Positions 10,933 to 28,409 of a DNA stretch of 33,314 bases are shown piece after piece. The stretch is from Lingula anatina (Eukaryota > Brachiopoda > Lingulata > Lingulida > Lingulidae). The translations under genes were made by a program, and so were the position numbers. Where the stretch lies: assembly GCF_001039355.2 (NCBI RefSeq), contig NW_019773579.1, positions 36,773 through 70,086 on the forward strand, given 5' to 3'. How positions within the stretch are numbered: position 1 is the stretch's first letter; each line of letters begins with the position of its first letter. The notes beneath the pieces were generated by a model that searched no databases, had not been told where the DNA came from, and worked only from the letters and a program-made list of their open reading frames with translations.

Positions 10933-11092
10933 CAGGCCTACCCAACTACCAGACTCGGCACATAAGGATCCTGAATTAACCAGTATATCGGACCACACTA
11001 CCCATTTTCAAGGTGTGTGTCAGATCATATTTCGGAAGTATCATATCCCAGAACAAATTTTGTAGGATGAGTCTGGTAGTTGGGTAGGCCTG
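10933..11092. mobile_element. 160-bp terminal-inverted-repeat element, copy B
   Basis: The same element as 4047-4206. Here the 24-base arms (CAGGCCTACCCAACTACCAG at the left, its complement at the right) are perfectly complementary. AAAAC flanks both sides, as in copy A. Confidence 0.8.
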
Positions 11093-11589
11093 AAAACTGT
11101 GCGTCTGAGCAAAATGAATATGACAAAAATGATTGCATTTTGGTCCCCTTTTTTTCACAAACAGGATTGCAAACATGACGATAAGAAAATAAAAACACTT
11201 TACACTAAATTCAGAATACTGAGACTGTACAAAGATACAGGCAGAAATCATCAACTATTGCAAATTCAAACCTCATGCTATGAAAAGTTACTGTATGTTT
11301 GAGCTTGTTTCACAGTAGGGTTAAAGACCAAAGTCTTAACTTTTAGACAGCCTTTTTTATTTTCTTCCACTTCAACTCAAGACAGTGCGCTTCAAACATC
11401 TGTTGGTCTAAAAAACTAACCATCTATCTTTTTCATAAAGCAGATTTTATGTATCATTTATGTGGACTACCAATGATCGTTTTAGGTCAAAGTCAACTAA
11501 AAATTTGGGACAAAAAGCTAAGAAAAACCCATGATCAAAACAGCTTTTGTGAAACAAGACCCAAATAAACTCTATACAGTATATCAGAG

Positions 11590-11960
11590 TGAATTCAGAA
11601 CAGCGGACTAAGGCTGTATTCCCAGAGCTTTTAGATCGGTCTATCCCCGTGGGGAGTATCACTAGATTACTATCAGATAATCCGGCTTAAATGTCCGTCC
11701 CGCCTACAAGCTGTAAGGGGGTAATTAATTTCTTGTCCACTCGGCTGACAGCTATTTAGCGTGAACCCCCAGGGAGTAAGTTCGATCTAAAGTAAATTGA
11801 TCTAATCTCTGGAAATGGGGTCTAACTCACAAACTTTAACGCTAGTTGCGTAATCCCCATGGGGAATCTATTCAGTGTCTAATCTGGAATTAAGTGGCAA
11901 GCTTTTTAGTGGGTCGCCATATTTTATCCACGGATCTGTTAGTCCGCTGTTTTGAATCTG
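11590..11960. mobile_element. Inverted-repeat element (ATTCAGAACAGCGGAC family), copy 1
   Basis: The left end is ATTCAGAACAGCGGACTAA and the right end TTAGTCCGCTGTTTTGAAT. These are reverse complements with one mismatch over 19 bases. The inside is non-coding with ATCCCCATGGGGAATCTATT, CAAGCTTTTTAGTGGGT and GCCATATTTTATCCACGG blocks. A diverged, shorter relative lies at 30353-30542. No clear target-site duplication was found. Confidence 0.7.
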
Positions 11961-14094
11961 TCTCAGAGAAAGTGTATGGTGAATAATAAACAGGACAAAA
12001 GCAAGTCGGATATAAAATACATAGGTACATTATGTAAATTACATATTTCAGCAATTCTCAAAATATACTAAAATAAATAAGAAGCTTGGGGTATGATAAC
12101 GTTTCACTTATTACACATAATGAATAAAGTGATTGCGTGTTCTCAATAAAAAGTGACAGCACCATTTAATTTGCAACTTGCCATGAGCTTCCATTTAGTG
12201 ACAACATTTTGATTGAATTGTGCAGACACTGAAATAAGTCAAATAAAACAAATAAGCAATTTTGAATTGCACAATGGAGAAAATTATTTCAAATTTGACT
12301 AAGAAATCCATTAAAGTCAGCTATGAAAACTGAGCAAGCTAGAACGTGTTGGTATCATTCAAAGCAATCTGCTCCTACAACCCACCCCTCCTTTCCCTTC
12401 AAAAATACCCATGGATTATATAACATCCAAATACTGCTTTGTGAAAGTCTTGTTTCCTTCCAAAATATTTAATGGCAAACACGAAGCATGGCAGACATTT
12501 TGATTTGTGATGAGAGGTAAATTGGCACTTTTTCTTTAATCATTCACCAGAGGGGAATTTCGGAGCAGGGGTGAGATGTCCAACAATTGTTCAGACTGCA
12601 CTAGCTGCCTCAACAACTCAAAACTGAACTCAACACAATCAGACGTCAATCTGTATGTCACAACTATCACAATCACATCTTCCTGTCATTATTTCTCGAG
12701 CTGTCCAACCATCTTAATTCTAACAAAAGGCACTATCTTAGCAGAATAAATAATAATCAAAATAAATAAATAAATATGTTTGTCCAGTATTCTAATAACA
12801 GAAAGTATAATATCAGATATTTTGATATTGCAATTATAGAAAAAATATGGCCTGGGTGAATGAAAAGTTGTAAAAATATGACTGGCTTTCCCATTGGAAA
12901 ATGATTTTCCAGTACAAGGGCAAAAAACATGACTTGTCTCCATTTGAAAAAAAAAAGTTAAGGATGTTTGAAGTAAAATCTCAACCAAATCACATAAGGG
13001 GAAAAACATTACTTAAGATATCAAACACTTATTTTTCCCATTATGAACAAAATACACAGCATAAAAAGAGACTAAAATCAAATCTTAACCTCTTCCTTAG
13101 TAGAAAATGGAAATATCAGTTCAATTTTTGAGGAATCTGGAATCTACCCTATTATGTCTTTTTTTTAACAAAGCCTTTCATTTTGCTGTAACATATTTCT
13201 TACATGACACAAAAAAACTTGCATTTTATAATTATAATAAATCATCTGGCTTTCTTAACAGTATAATTTCCCAAATTTACATTCATTTTTATATTCTTAA
13301 CAGGTGTACAAAAATCTAATATAACATACCATCACAAAATATTTTGCTGCCAAAATAAATGAGACAGTTAATTTTGTCAAGTTCTTTTTAAATAAAATAT
13401 ATCTTAATGACTCCCTTCTCCTTTTAATACTAATACAAATTCAACTAAATATTTTGAAGAACTGTAATTTGGTCTGCTTGAATACTTAGGAAACAAAATT
13501 GTTTCAAAAAGTAGAAAAAATATGTTTTAAGAGTTATCAAGTTTGGCCACATTATTCCTCTGATAAAAAATAAATCTATGACAAACTAAGATTTTAAAAA
13601 TTCAAGGATTTGTTTGAAATACAAAAGAGCAAATGCATGGATGGTCTTAAAAATGCAACTATCAACAGGATTTCATTTTTTTTTTCATAAAAAAGTTTTG
13701 TCTCCACATCGATGATAAACTAACTATAAATGGCTTTAGAACCTCAAAACATTTGTTACTTAATAATTACCCAAATTTGCTGGTAATTCATTGAAATGTA
13801 GAAAATTAAAGGTTCTACACTTGTTTTACAAATCGTTAAACTTGTGTATGAGAGCTCATTTGACATGAAAGCAGACATCACAAGATGGCTGCCAACACAA
13901 TCTCAAACACAACCGTTTTTCAAATTAATAATTTTCCTTTTTAAGTTTTACGTTGTTAGTGTGCACACATTTACACAAAAAAATTGGACCTTTTATTATT
14001 AATACACTTAATTCAATGAACCAGCATTCTGTTACAAATTAATTGCTGACTAATTAAGACCTGTCATTGCCACACCGGCCTTTTACTCTTGTTT
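11961..14094. other. AT-rich region downstream of AK2, no other gene seen
   Basis: The right end of this stretch is AK2 3' UTR on the minus strand. A TTTATT at 13992-13997 gives AATAAA about 100 bases past the AK2 stop and is the nearest candidate poly(A) signal. The rest has open frames that look like AT-rich noise, with no supported exon, RNA gene or element. Confidence 0.35.
13992..13997 (-). promoter_or_regulatory. Candidate AK2 poly(A) signal
   Basis: AATAAA on the minus strand about 100 bases after the AK2 stop codon. Other signals further down cannot be excluded without transcript ends. Confidence 0.3.
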
Positions 14095-19940
<5,846 letters not shown>

Positions 19941-20359
19941 GATGGTGTAGCTCCCAAGTGCAGAGAAAAACGAGAAATATTGCAGGAGAAAATTGAATGA
20001 ATGACCTGACTACGCGAAACGTGGAGTATAAGGAATGAGACTGAGGCCAAGGTGAACGGACATGCGTACATGTAACTTCCGGGTCAAGACTGTGTAGATT
20101 TCTTGACTAATTTTCTAACCCTTTAAACATTCCAGCAACTTATACACCAATTCAAATAGATGTATTTTACTAATTCATACAGTTCATATAGAATACTAAA
20201 TGAAAGTTAACCTTGTATCAGAAAACTCAATTTTGTCGAAAAATTGGGTCAAAGGTCACATGATAAGAAAATGTGCAAAATGGCGGAAGGGGAGTAGACT
20301 TTGTAAACTTTTTAAGTGATCAAGTTGTTATTTTGTGTTGATCTTAACTCTCAGTCAAA
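19941..20359. promoter_or_regulatory. Head-to-head AK2/SNX17 intergenic region, probable bidirectional promoter
   Basis: Only 419 bases separate the two start codons, which point away from each other. Visible motifs are: ACTTCCGG at 20075-20082 (ETS/GABP type), the perfect DR1 GGGTCAAAGGTCA at 20246-20258 (HNF4/RXR type), TCACATGA at 20256-20263 (TCATGTGA E-box of the MITF/TFE type on the other strand) overlapping it, and AAAATGGCGGAAGG at 20277-20290 (YY1 type core plus GGAAG). There is no clear TATA box at a suitable place. That the region drives both genes is inference from spacing and motifs. Confidence 0.65.
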
Positions 20360-23300
20360 ATGCATTTCTCTATCCCCGAGACACAAGATTGCAAAGATGA
20401 ATCGGGATCGACGTACACGGTAAGTATTAAACTAGCGTTTTAATTGTGTCAGCGGAATTAAAGTTCTTGAACCTCAGCTTTCCTGGTAAATAAGGACACG
20501 GATGTCAGTGATGGTTTTATTGCGTTTGATTATTATAACTTTTTTTGTGTGGAAAAAATAAAACGGCAGAATTTGAAAACAATTTGAAAAGAATTTGAAA
20601 AGAATTAGATTTTGAGCAGTTCATTTCTGCCATTCATGACTGAATCCGATTTAAACGTTTTCACTTTCATTTGTCAAAAATTACATTACAGTGATTTTTC
20701 TCAGAATAAATACTGGGGTATTTGCGGTTTGAAGTTCCTATTACAGTGAATTGATATATAGATGCCATAAGCAAATAAATGCAAACAAAAATATGAATTA
20801 TTTGAGTTATGACACATGGATTCGCTTGTGCACACACACACTGACACACACCATTATTCTTATATTCATTATTATATGATATATACATATATCTTATATG
20901 ATACATATATCATTTCCCTTATTTTAGGTATTTAAAATTCATGTAAATGGAGTACATCATTGTACAGTGAGATACAGTCAGCTCCATAATTTTCACGAAC
21001 AGGTGAGACTGTTGCTTGTGCAGCTGCTTTGGTATTAAAATATAATTGTTTCGTTAATAAGTGCTATTGAGTATTAACTTTAGGGAGAAAGACAAAAATA
21101 TATTAAATAATATAATGAGATGTGCACAAAAGAAAAATAAAGTATAAAATGATGTTGCTCAATATTTTATTTATAAAATGTGTGAATATGATATGTAAAA
21201 GTAGGGGTCTAGTTTTGACTAAATATTTTAGTTTGGAAAAATTCTTCAACACTTTAGTTTAAACTGTGTGTATTCCCCTTTATCAAGACCAAATAAGTAT
21301 TAATTTCATTAGTATGCAAGTATTTGATGAAGAATATTATCTTATTGATGTTATATTTAACAATTTCAGATGAAAAAAGAGTTTGGTGCCAATTCACTCC
21401 CACAGTTCCCACCAAAGAAATTTAAACTTCTACAATTAGGGCCTGCAGAACTTGAAGAACGCAGGGCGCAGTTAGAGAAATACATACAAATAAGTAAGTA
21501 CCTAGAAGTTCATGTTTACTTTTTGAATGCAGGGTACATTTAGAGAAATAAATACAAATAAGTAAGTTCCCTGAAGTACATGTACAGAAACATGTTTGCG
21601 TGTGTATGCAAAGAAGGCTTGTAATTCAAAATTGTAAATCTAACTTTTACATGTATTATATGTTTTTTATGTAGAAACTGAGGTATTACTGTGTTGTTGC
21701 TAACCCAGACTTATCCTTAATTTCTTACATTTTTGAATGGACAAAAAAACACATTTTTATAAACATACTTATTTTTTGTTTATTTATTTATTATTTATTT
21801 GTTTACCATATGTGACAAATAGAGAGTATGTGTTTTTCAGTCAGCCAAAATCCACAGATTGCAAACAGTGATGTTTTTAATGGATTCTTCCTCAGTGCCC
21901 AACAGGTAAGGGTGTGTGTTTTAAGGGATAATCATCCAAGTGAATTGTGTTGGTGTGATTGTGCAAACTCTTCCAGATATTGTGTTAGGTGTGATTGTGC
22001 AAACTCTTCCAGATATTGTGTTTGGTGTGATTGTGCAAACTCTTCCAGATATTGTGTTAGGTGTGATTGTGCAAACTCTTCCAGATATTGTGTTTGGTGT
22101 GATTGTGCAAACTCTGCCAGATATTGTGTTTGGTGTGATTGTCTAAAGGCTGCCTGATATTGTGTAAGATTTCATATTGCAAACTCTGATATTCTGTTAT
22201 GTGATTGTGTTGGAAAATTTGAAAAACAAAAGTACCACTTGCCTTTAAAACAATTTAATTTTAAAATTGAAATGTCCAGCTTATCTAAAAAGGAAAAATT
22301 TGCACCAAATATGAAGGAGATTGCTCTCCATGCACAGTGATGTCATGAACCTTGTCTGTTTAAATTAGGAAACGCAGCATGAGGAACCAGAGCGTGTTAC
22401 TCTGGACGTGTTTCTAATGAACGGTCACAAAATAACAGTGAATATTTTGTCTACAGACCAGACAGAAGATGTTTTAGAGGTAGGGAACATTGTGGAGCAC
22501 TTAGTTCACATCAGGCTTAGACTTGTTCTATGTCAGTGTTCACATTTCAAAATTGTGATTTTTTTTCTGATAACTTCGGGCGATTGCCGCCATTACCCAT
22601 TGCCTTGATTATATTGACATATGATGTTAACGATGTTATTTTATGTTGGGTGCTTGAGAAGTTATAGAACCCTTGTTACTTGAAATCACCTTGTTTACTA
22701 TTTCTGTTTTAAGTATTTTTGTTTTATAAGTAATTTCATTTTATGGTCACAGAAAATTATAAAGAAGATGACATGTAAGAATGAAAAAAAAAATGAATAA
22801 ATAAATTTAAATGCATCAAAATATAGAATTGCCTTACGGTAAGAGGAAACCTTCGCTGTAAAATGTTGAACTTAACTATAGTCTTTAATTTCAGACTGTG
22901 GCTTCCAACATCGAACTGAAAGACGATTTTGTGTTTTATTTTGGTCTTTATCTAGTCAAGAAGGAAGGTGGAGAAAAAGAATTGTCAAGTAGGTGAAAGT
23001 TAAAATAGCTGAAAATGAGCCGGTGTTCACTCTAAAGTCTTAAGCAACTTTTAGCCAAATGCTGACCATATTCTAATTAAGTCAAGAAAAATGTAAAATA
23101 TCTCATTATCTTACGTCTGATTGCTTCATAATTTGATTTGCTAAAAATATTTATTTTTAAGACTTTAAAAAAGACAGAAAAAAAAACATCTAAGGATGTA
23201 ACATAACATATGTACTGTACTTTATCTATTCAGATTGGAGATTTTTTAACTTGATTTACTGATATAATTATGATATTTTCAATTTTTTATCATTTCCCTA

Positions 23301-23930
23301 TATGAATAAACATAGTTAATATTGTATCTATCAACATAGATAACATTGCTTTAACCATCTTTTCAGTTATAAGAAAGCTCCAAGACTTTGAGTCCCCCTT
23401 CATTTCCCTAAAGGCTGCAAATAAAGATGGCGTCCATAAAATTGTGCTTCGTAAAAGGTAAGAATTTGTAATAATAAGTGAATGTTGTTAGTCATCCAGT
23501 AAAACAAGAATGATAGATATGAATAACTCTGCTACTGGAACTTGCATTTTATCAGAGTTATTTATATTTATCAATTTGTAATGAACTTGATCTTGTCATG
23601 GACCTTTGTTGGAGATAAGATAATAATACAAGTACTCACTTAAAGTAATTATATGCAAATTAGTAAAATCAGCATTTGATATTCTTGTGCCTATGGCCCC
23701 ATTCTGAATAGCGGACAGTTGACTCATACTGTTTGAATAATTGTATAATTATTAAATTCAATGTAATGTTTAAAATCAGAGTTGCAGAAATGGCTTCACT
23801 ATTAGTATGATAAGATTTTAAAGATGAAAATGATAAAACATGTTTCTTGAAGGGAAAGAAAAGATTAGTAATTTGTCTTTGTTTTGCCACCTTTCTGTTT
23901 TTCTTTCCATCCATCCATTCCTTTATCCAT

Positions 23931-23965
<35 letters not shown>

Positions 23966-26900
23966 TAAATTCATTTATTTTTTTTAGTTACTGGGATTCA
24001 TCATTTGATGACGACTTATTAGAAGACAGAATAGCCATGAACTTGCTCTATGTCCAGGCACAGAGTGACCTAGAGAGAGGCTGGATCCACGCAACTAAAG
24101 AACAGATGAAACAGTTGACAAATCTTCACCAGAAGGGGTCTAAAAAAGAAGTAAGTTTTAAAAGTTACAAAGGAGATAAATAATTTTGTGTTTAAATTTT
24201 GTCAGGAAATGGATTAATAGAGGTTAAAGATAAAAAAAATGATGCTTGATCTTCAATTCATTTATTAATTTTAACCATAAATACTATTTCTCCTTCTGAA
24301 TCACTGAAAATTAGCTATGAAACGCATGGAAAATGCATAAAATAGCCCTGTTTTACTCAAGTAAAAAAAATTCAAGTAAGGCTCTGTATATGAATTTTGT
24401 GTGGAAAAGGATAAAATAAATGTCTTACCCATGAACTTTCATGCTCTGTATTTTAAGTCTGTATTGAAACACATAATAAATAAAACACATTTTACTCCAG
24501 ATCTTTTTATTTCTTTACAGTATCTCAGACTTGCAAGGACACTCAAATACTATGGCTTCCTCCACTTTAAAAAATGCCAGACAGACTATCCCCAAGATGG
24601 CTGTGCTGCTGTAGTTGCCGCTGGCAACAGGGAACTGAATTTTAGGATTCAGGTTTCAGAGGTTGGTATCACTGTCAACAATCTTGATTTGTTGTAGGTT
24701 AATGTGATAAGTTTATTATCAATTATTGATTTTGGCTGAGGTTTGCAAATCAACATACTGCAAAAAATGTAATTAATGATTTATTTATGTAATGTAATTA
24801 TACCTGAAGGTCAGAGTAACATCAAAAGTTGCAACATCTTCACATCTGACATTGTTGTTATCTCACTGATAAGATGTGTCCTTTAGTCTGATTGGAAAAA
24901 AAATCAGCCATTATGAGACAGTGTCATCTGTCAATATTGGATTTTATCAGATCTTGCATTCCAGAATATAATACTGTATTCTATGCTAATTTTTAGGATC
25001 AGCTAAAGGAAGGAAGTTTCAAGATCACCCGTATGCGATGTTGGAGAATTACAACAACAGTAAGTATTGCCATATACCACACTACCATGATGTAAATGCA
25101 TCATTGCACCCATGGTTTTTGATGGTCAATATTCATCAGCAGAATTATAATTACAAATAACCTGACAAAATAGACCTACTCAAAACAGATTCTGCAAATA
25201 AATTTTAACCTACAAAGATGGTGTGAGTATATATGAATCAACTAGCCCAAAGCAGAAATAATGGACAGTAACTAATTTCATTGGTATTCAGTGTTAACAT
25301 CCAATACTGACAATACAACACCTCAGTGCACATGATTTTGAACAAAACCTAACTTTGAACTTCCTCAAGCAAGCTATAAAGAGGGATAAAATTTTTGGTT
25401 ATCATGTTTTAGCTTCCTGATGAAGAAAATGAAAACCCAACAGACCCAAAACCCACACTGGAGATAGCTTTTGAATATCTGATGGCCAAAGATACCCTGA
25501 AGTGGATCACCCTGTTCACCGATGAGGTGAGACTAAGAATGCATTCATAACGGCAGACTAGCAGATTTTTTATGAACTTTGGACTGACTGTCATTTGATA
25601 TATTTGTTAATCTTGTTCAATTATAATTTTACAGGCAATTCTAATTAGCATGTGTCTTCAAGGAATGGTGGATGAGCTAATTATGAAGAAACAGGGCAAA
25701 AAGATGAAGAGGGTAAGAAGCTGATCTTTTAATCAAGAAGTTATTAATATTTTAAGAGAGAAAGAGGTGGAACTGTGACTGTAGGAATTATGGGTATTGG
25801 AAGAAATTTAAGCACTAAGTTATTGAAGGGATTGATAAATTATCTTTTTCTCGTCAAACTTGGGTCAATTGTGAATCTGAAAAATATTGAAAAATTATTT
25901 TATGACAGAAGATGAAAAAATGTTCTCAGATGGAGAAACACAATTACTGATACAGTAATATCTTGCTTAATTTCCCCCCCCCCCAAAAAAAAAAATTGTT
26001 GATCTTGCTTAACAATGATTCAATTGTTTTCATTTAATATTGTATTGATAGTGATACATGAAAAACTAGAGTTCATCTTTATAAGTACCAGTATGTTGAT
26101 GTCATGTTCATAACACAGGACATAAGGCATATTTCAGCATATTTATCAAGCATATTTTATCATTTCATGTGAAATTATTTCACTTTATATTATTACTATT
26201 ATTTATGCAAATGTTTATAGCCACAAGATCGAGTAAAGAGGGCACCACGTGCATACCTGAAAAGGGACGGTACAAGCAACGTCACATACAACGAGGCTGA
26301 TGTAAGTATTACTGTCTTGTACTGTGATCCTAATATTTAACAACTCTTAACTCTAAGATTTGAAACTTGTTTGGATTTCTTGATGACAAATAATTATTCG
26401 ATATTCAAAATTTGTATGCATCTGCTTAGAAGTTAGCTAGTTGGTTTAAAAGATGTTATGTATTTGACTTTGGTATGAGATTGATGAATTTTTTGACTAG
26501 TACAAAGAAGCATAATTTTCAGAAGAATGTGAGACTATGAATTGAAGTTGAAATTTTCACAGATTATTTGGCTACTACTCAGTTTGACCTGACATTGAAA
26601 TACATTGCATTTGTATATACTAATGTGACGATGATTGTCCATCTTTTTGTTACAGAATGAGGAACACACCACAAGTACTGCACAGAAAGCAAAGGAATCT
26701 GTGAAGAAAATTTCAGTAAGTTAATATAACATTACTTAGCTGGAGGGTAAGGAAATAGTTGGTCAATAATAAAGTCATCTGGCATTCAATTGTAAGTTGG
26801 TGGAATTTCCAAATTTGAATGAAAAATATATTTGAAAGGATTCATTGAAGACTCTGATATTGTTTTATATTTTATTTACATAAATATAATGGGTAAGACA

Positions 26901-27124
26901 AAAGCGGAATTCTTTGGTATGAACTTACTAGTATTTTCAGTGAAATGGAATTTTGAAATATTTTTTTTAAATTGACACATAAAAAGATTCTTGCAAATTG
27001 TTTCTAAAATTATTTGGTCTTTAATTTTCAGGATAAACTCCAGTCATTACGGACATCAGCTTTGGCACCTGATCTGCCAGAAAACGATGCTTTTGTGGGT
27101 GGAATAGGTGATGATGACCTCTGA
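20360..27124 (+). CDS. SNX17: Sorting nexin-17 (complete, 15 coding exons)
   Basis: An endosomal adaptor that binds PI3P and NPxY/NxxY cargo tails and recycles receptors and integrins through the Commander/Retriever complex. Exons: 20360-20419, 20928-21002, 21370-21493, 21841-21905, 22369-22479, 22895-22988, 23367-23457, 23988-24150, 24521-24661, 24997-25059, 25413-25526, 25635-25712, 26221-26301, 26656-26715, 27032-27124. All are GT-AG and add to 1413 bases, 470 aa, the same length as the human protein. The PX domain is about residues 1-108, with MHFSIPET, VRYSQL (Arg35), PPKK (59-62) and EERRAQLEKY (Arg77). The FERM-like module follows: F1 with DQTEDVLE, F2 with SYWDSSFDDD and ERGWIHATKEQ, and F3 with MRCWRI, LEIAFEYLM and ISMCLQGMVDEL. 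The tail ends NDAF (458-461) and IGDDDL (465-470), matching the conserved C-terminal Retriever-binding end. Residues about 394-450 are the least conserved. Intron 4 carries a 36-bp tandem repeat. Confidence 0.97.
21953..22168 (+). repeat. 36-bp tandem repeat in SNX17 intron 4
   Basis: Five near-identical units of 36 bases (starting GTGTGATTGTGCAAACTCTT, ending CCAGATATTGTGTTTG or ...TTAG) plus a sixth degraded unit from 22133. The TTA/TTT variant alternates over the first four units, hinting at a 72-base higher-order unit. Because 36 is a multiple of three, two frames stay open through the array. One of these is in phase with exon 4 across the 5' splice site. Each unit would read CDCANSSRYCVW or a close variant. 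Confidence 0.95.
23929..23966. repeat. (ATTT)n microsatellite upstream of SNX17 exon 8
   Basis: About nine ATTT units end some 20 bases before the exon 8 acceptor (TTTTTTTTAG at 23978-23987). The tract therefore sits where the branch point is expected. Length variation here could affect splicing, which is not testable from the sequence. Confidence 0.85.
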
Positions 27125-27527
27125 TGAAATAATGATCTTAAAACCTATGATGTCACAACATTTAGAACAGCAAAACCGGTGATGTCATAAGATTCTGTCT
27201 AGCAAAACCAGTGATGTTATAAGATTATGAGTTAAATTGAGAAGGTGGTCTCATCTTCACAGAAAAGGCTGATTTTGAAAGGAGGAATGAAGAAAGAGAA
27301 CATGGTTGTGATTGGATAGAAATCCTAGGAGGGATGAGACAAGTTGACAAGTTGACTGAAATCCAGTAATTTAAGGGACCATAATATAATCAGAAGTCAG
27401 ATGCATAATATCTGATCAAAAGCAATAATTACACCATTATGTTATATTATAACCATCGATATATTAAGATGCATGGCTTAGTGATCAAATTTTAGATAGT
27501 TATATATCCCAGCCATTCCAAGTGCAA

Positions 27528-27533
27528 TAATAA
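27528..27533 (+). promoter_or_regulatory. Candidate SNX17 poly(A) signal
   Basis: AATAAA about 400 bases after the SNX17 stop. A second one lies at 27642-27647 inside the inverted-repeat element that starts at 27546. Which is used cannot be told without transcript ends. Confidence 0.4.
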
Positions 27534-27545
27534 AATGGCAAGACT

Positions 27546-27793
27546 CTGTTTCACAAAGGAACTTCAGTCCAAAAATTAATCTAAACTTAAGACCGAAATT
27601 TGTCAACTATTACCCAGGATAAATCTGCAATAGTTCATTTAAATAAAGATGTGGTTTATGTTTCATGCCACTATTCACTTAATTTAAGTGGACTACTGAG
27701 GATTTATCACAAACTGAAGTGGACCAAATTTTTGGCCTAAACTTTAGTGGTCTAATAGACCAATTATTGGGCTGAATTTGCCTTGTGAAACAG
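27546..27793. mobile_element. Inverted-repeat element just past SNX17, about 250 bp
   Basis: The left end CTGTTTCACAAAGGAACTTC matches the reverse complement of the right end (CTGTTTCACAAGGCAAATTC), followed on both arms by CAG-CC-A-AATT-blocks and AAACTTAAGACC / AAAGTTTAGGCC. The arms are about 60 bases and imperfect. The inside is non-coding. It contains an AATAAA (27642-27647) and may lie in the SNX17 3' UTR. Confidence 0.55.
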
Positions 27794-28409
27794 CTGGCAG
27801 GAAGTTTTGGTTGTGACACCCTGAGTTTGAGCATTTGTTGGAAATGCCCCTTTGCTGTCAACATGCCTGTGGCATTTCTATTCAGTTCCCATATCTGCAG
27901 GGTGTATGGAATTTGATGACTACAAAACCTTCTGTAAAAGTTGGGAGGGGGAAAATGAATATAAACCTTTTGCCAAAGTGTGTGGAACCCAATGTTTTCT
28001 GTTTGTGCAGTTTTAAATCAAAATATATCTGTTTTGATGCTTGCCTGTCAGCTAGCAAAAATTCACTCACATATTTATTCATTTATACTTCATGGTAAGT
28101 TCACTCACCTTTGAAATTTTCAGACTTTAACCCACTTCAGTGTTCTAATGTTTATAATCTTACTTCAAGAAACCAGTTGAAATAATCATTCATACATGGT
28201 CTAAAATTTCACTTGCCAGCAAGGACCCAAATATACACTCACACATGAAAACTTAGGAGATTATATCAGGTGCCTTATTGTTAACTTCGCATATCATCGT
28301 TATTATAATCAAAGCATTTTTTGAAACTCCCAAAGATTTCTGTTATATATTTATACATTTATCCTCAGTGTGTAGTTTTGTAGTGTTTCTGGAAGCATAG
28401 CACCCTGAG

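Larger units (their letters stand above)
8144..11503. repeat. Duplicated block, copy B (direct repeat of 1179-4599)
   Basis: This starts on the base after the single N at 8143 and follows copy A to the shared ACTAAAAA, after which the flanks are unrelated. It differs from copy A by scattered substitutions, microsatellite length (a long TG tract at 9440-9478), G-run length and a deletion of about 78 bases near 9590. It may be a true segmental duplication or two alleles placed in tandem by the assembler. The abrupt start at an N leaves this open. Confidence 0.9.

Noticed and set aside
21940-22146. Second open frame through the 36-bp repeat (VIVQTLPDIV unit)
   Set aside because: It is open only because the repeat unit is a multiple of three. 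It is not in phase with exon 4 and has no start context, unlike the frame noted in the findings.
23884-24183. A 99-aa ORF starting before SNX17 exon 8
   Set aside because: The first part is the ATTT microsatellite in the intron. Only 23988-24150 is coding, as SNX17 exon 8.
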